DNA of 64,000 nucleotides, from the NCBI GenBank assembly GCA_003290165.1, contig QNQO01000520.1, positions 434,001 to 498,000 of the forward strand. The letters run 5' to 3'. Origin of the DNA: Berberis thunbergii. Taxonomy: Eukaryota > Streptophyta > Magnoliopsida > Ranunculales > Berberidaceae. Each line of letters starts with the position of its first letter. Position 1 is the stretch's first letter. Shown here piece by piece: positions 61,677-64,000 of the stretch. Both the position numbers and the translations under genes were made by a program. The notes under the pieces were generated by a model, which searched no databases, had not been told where the DNA came from, and saw only the letters and a list, made by a program, of their open reading frames with translations.

Positions 61677-62344
61677 TGCGTCAGTTTCTGTTCTCCTTGA
61701 CCTTGACCTATACAAGGAACACACGTGAGCCAAATACCACTATTGTGGCGGTCGATGGCACTTTGATACTTAAGTCAGACAATGCTCGAGAAATGTGTAA
61801 TGTTTAATATTGGGTTCTGGAGCGTACCTTAGTTCCTTAACCTTGTGTCCTATTTATCATGCAAAAGTCCTTCTTCGGCTATGTCTTTGGTGGTGTGGTT
61901 TAAAGAAAAATATTTTTTTAGAGATATTTTCCTTGTTGAGAGTCGTCCATGTAAGAGAGTTTCCATACACGACTTGTACTCTAATATCTGTTAGTCATTC
62001 TTCCTTTGTGAAGTGTTGTCCATGCAGGAGAGTTTTCATGCACGACTTATACTCTGATATTTATTTCCTGATAGGAATCAATGTGTTGCTAGCCTGCCTG
62101 TCTTAGGTCAATCTCCTAGATACTTGTCTTATTTGGTCTTGCGAGTATTGAGCTTGACCATATGACTTACGGGCTTAACAGGGCCTTGCTGATTGAGCCC
62201 AACCTCTTGATACCCGCCTCATAGGACTTCGAGTTATCTGGGCTTTGCCAGATTGGGCTCTCATCTAGGCCCGCTTTACTTTGTTGATGAGATCATCATG
62301 GCACATGTACGGTGCTGATTACTGGGCGATTCGGTGTATTATCA
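61677..62344 (-). repeat. 5' LTR of C/D
   Basis: 668 bp; in element sense TGATAATACACCGAATCGCC to AACTGACGCA. It is homologous to 18873-19554 and 42393-43017. Confidence 0.88.
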
Positions 62345-62644
62345 TAACTCATCTATATTTCATTTTGGAATTCATTTAGAATTTCATCTCACATCGATTT
62401 AATTTCAACACATCTTAAACTTTCATTTAGAAGAGTAGTTTAATTAAAATTAATAATAATAAATATTAAATAAATAAATTCGGGACGGGTCAGTATGGGC
62501 GGGATTGAAAATATTCATTCCAATCCCATACCACTCTAAATCGGCGTGGGACAGGATCGGGATGGGTTTAATCAATCCCAAACGACCCAAAAAAATTGGG
62601 ATATGATGGAATCGGGATCGCAGGATGGGATGTCCACCCCTAGT
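62345..62644. mobile_element. Short unclassified repeat bounded by CCACCCCTAG
   Basis: An AT-rich stretch, (TAA)n-like at 62453-62478, followed by a GGGATGGG/ATCCCA-rich part. At 62633-62644 the LINE RT coding sequence is interrupted by CCACCCCTAG; read from the minus strand, CTAGGGGTGGACAT starts the repeat. TAGGGGTG starts are typical of several plant DNA transposons, but the opposite end was not identified. Confidence 0.4.
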
Positions 62645-64000
62645 CTTGATAATTTGTTTAAGGAGCCCAAAACAAGAGGTCCAATATACATACATGCTGC
62701 AAAGTCTCGATTTTATGAGCACAATTTGTCCAGCATAAGTACGGAACCCGTTCTTTCATGAGTTATTCGTTTCCTGATTTTGTCAATAATAAGTATGCAC
62801 TGCTGACGGGATAGGTACTTCACTGGTAGCTTCCCAACACTGAACCCCAATTGGCTAATGATTTGGAGATATCAAGTGCAGGCCGAGGTACTTCACTGGT
62901 AGCTTCCCAACACTGAACCCCAATTGGCTATTGATTTGGAGATATCAAGGGCAGGCCAGGGGACACCTGCATAAAATAGCCAGCTTTTGTTGCAATTGAC
63001 ATCTAATCCTGTACAAGCTTTGAAATTAATCCTGGAGAACATCATGCAAGGCTTTTGCTGAATCTATGTTTCCATGGAAGAGAGCAACTAGATCATCCGC
63101 AAAAACTCATGCGAGTTATGCGTGGATCAGTACACCTATAATGAAGCTTGTACGTGCCTTCCTATACCTTCCTTGGAGCAAGAGAGTGAGAACTTCCATA
63201 ACCATAATGAATAGGTACGGAGACATTGGGCATCCTTGTCTAATTCTCCTAGAAGCTCTGATATATCCCGGCAGTGTGCCGTTCAAGTTAATTGAGAACT
63301 ACGGAGTAGTGATACATTCAATGAACTGGGCAGCGAATTTCATCTTCGCTATCGCATGTATAATAGTTCCGTCGTACCATGACATACACCTTTAAATTTA
63401 GTTTTTGCAGCGCATCTCGGGGGGGTCATGGTCTCTATGGTAGTTCCACACCAGTTCGTGAGCGAGCATGATAATATCTTGTATTAGTCTGCCTTTAATG
63501 AATGCAGATTGACTATTGCTTACTAGATGGTGCTCTGCTGCCTTCATTCTTAGTGATGCACTTGTATAGTACATTGCAACAAGCTATAGCCCTGTAATCA
63601 ATAAATAGCGAGGCATTAATAAGTTTTGGCACTAAAGCAACTAAAGTACTGTTTACCTGGGCATTGAAAAAATAGGATGAGAAACCGTCTGGCCCCAGTG
63701 CCTTGGATGAGTCAATACTAGATAATGCTTCTCTAATTTCATTCAGGACTAACCTCCTTATCCAGATCCCCCATCATTTCATCGGTTAAGGTGTTCCCAA
63801 ACTCCAAATTGTCAATAATGGAGTTATCGTAATGCATAACATGGGTCCCTGCGAAGACATTCTCAAAGTGTTTGATACATTCAGCTTCTATGTCGACAGT
63901 TCTTCCAATTTAACTCCTTCTGCACGATGGATACAGAAATGTTACTAACTGCCTGCCGCTCCTTGAACATTGCATGGAAATACTCATTGTTTTGGTCGAT
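62645..64000 (-). pseudogene. LINE ORF2 reverse transcriptase (runs off the right edge)
   Basis: Minus-strand blocks from the right edge: NNEYFHAMFKERQAVSNIS (63985-63930); SKALGPDGFSSYFF (63710-63665); LVALVPKLI and a following AIACCNVLYKC; SQSAFIKGRLIQDIIMLAHE (63520-63455); IRQGCPMSPYLFIMVMEVL (63250-63190); catalytic box VFADDLVALFHGN (63107-63070); KACTGLDVNCNKSWLFYAGV (63030-62970); GQIVLIKSRLCSMYVYW (62720-62680). The order fits a plant L1-type RT. A deletion lies between the GPDGF and VPK blocks, and stops and frameshifts occur throughout. The catalytic FADD is intact. The left end meets a short repeat at 62644. Confidence 0.85.
62813..62958. repeat. 73-bp tandem duplication inside LINE RT
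   Basis: 62813-62885 and 62886-62958 are near-identical (AGGTACTTCACTGGTAGCTT and onward), differing at a few bases such as CTAATG/CTATTG and AGTGCAGG/AGGGCAGG. On the minus strand both encode SIANWGSVLGSYQ-like sequence, so a coding segment of the LINE was duplicated. Confidence 0.93.

Larger units (their letters stand above)
53690..62344 (-). mobile_element. Tat-lineage element C/D, internally deleted
   Basis: On the minus strand: 5' LTR (62344-61677), primer site, gag, protease, partial RT, then a foreign Tat fragment F in place of RNase H and integrase, a 3' non-coding region, ~180-bp tandem repeats, antisense ORF (plus strand) and the first ~60 bp of the 3' LTR. I treat 53690-58200 and 59590-62344 as one element because orientation, LTR family and gene order agree. 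Two adjacent elements cannot be excluded. Confidence 0.75.

Overview
The window is nuclear DNA of a seed plant, most likely an angiosperm. It carries the 5' part of one spliced host gene, plant-type nicotinate phosphoribosyltransferase, on the minus strand at the left end. Almost everything else is layered, decayed transposable elements typical of plants: LINEs with a C-terminal RNase H, Ty1/copia, Ty3/gypsy of the Tat lineage, a hAT transposase, MITE/foldback DNA and satellite-like tandem repeats. Nothing bacterial, organellar or viral was seen, and no tRNA or rRNA gene was recognised.

Layout. 1-5000: three NAPRT exons (4592-4432, 1946-1799, 168-49, minus strand). Intron 1 contains an antisense LINE fragment and a long G run; intron 2 contains a 311-bp tandem duplication. 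5077-13591: a nearly complete but broken plus-strand LINE (ORF1 with zinc knuckle; ORF2 with endonuclease, RT, zf-RVT and RNase H), split by a 1.2-kb unclassified insertion. 13660-14384: a degenerate ~120-bp tandem repeat and a cluster of CGTGCC/GGCACG hairpins. 14525-16630: a 2.1-kb foldback palindrome whose arms are themselves tandem arrays. 17330-18872: a copia fragment cut off by the LTR of Tat element A.

18873-28750 is Tat element A (minus strand): LTR, antisense ORF, ~180-bp tandem repeats, then gag-pol on the opposite strand. 29457-29775 is a hairpin MITE. 30289-37625 is a hAT transposase pseudogene split by a 6-kb copia element (30443-36460) that has both LTRs. 37629-38450 is a fragment of another Tat element (G). 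38480-43017 is the 3' half of Tat element B (plus strand), which abuts a LINE RNase H remnant. 44267-53689 is Tat element E (plus strand), the most complete copy. 53690-62344 is Tat element C/D (minus strand), lacking its integrase region and carrying another Tat fragment (F). 62345-64000 is a short repeat and then a minus-strand LINE RT running off the window.

The most interesting theme is a recurring genetic system. Four Tat elements (A, B, C/D, E) carry, between pol and the 3' LTR, an extra gene in antisense orientation. It encodes a coiled-coil protein resembling the 'putative gypsy type transposon' domain. In A, B and C/D it has a 70-72-bp intron at one conserved position, and A, C/D and E have TATA boxes of their own just inside the LTR. 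A, B and C/D also keep tandem repeats between this gene and pol. Antisense ORFs and 3' tandem repeats are known in the Tat lineage; the paired private promoter and conserved intron are what deserve a second look here. All copies are visibly mutated.
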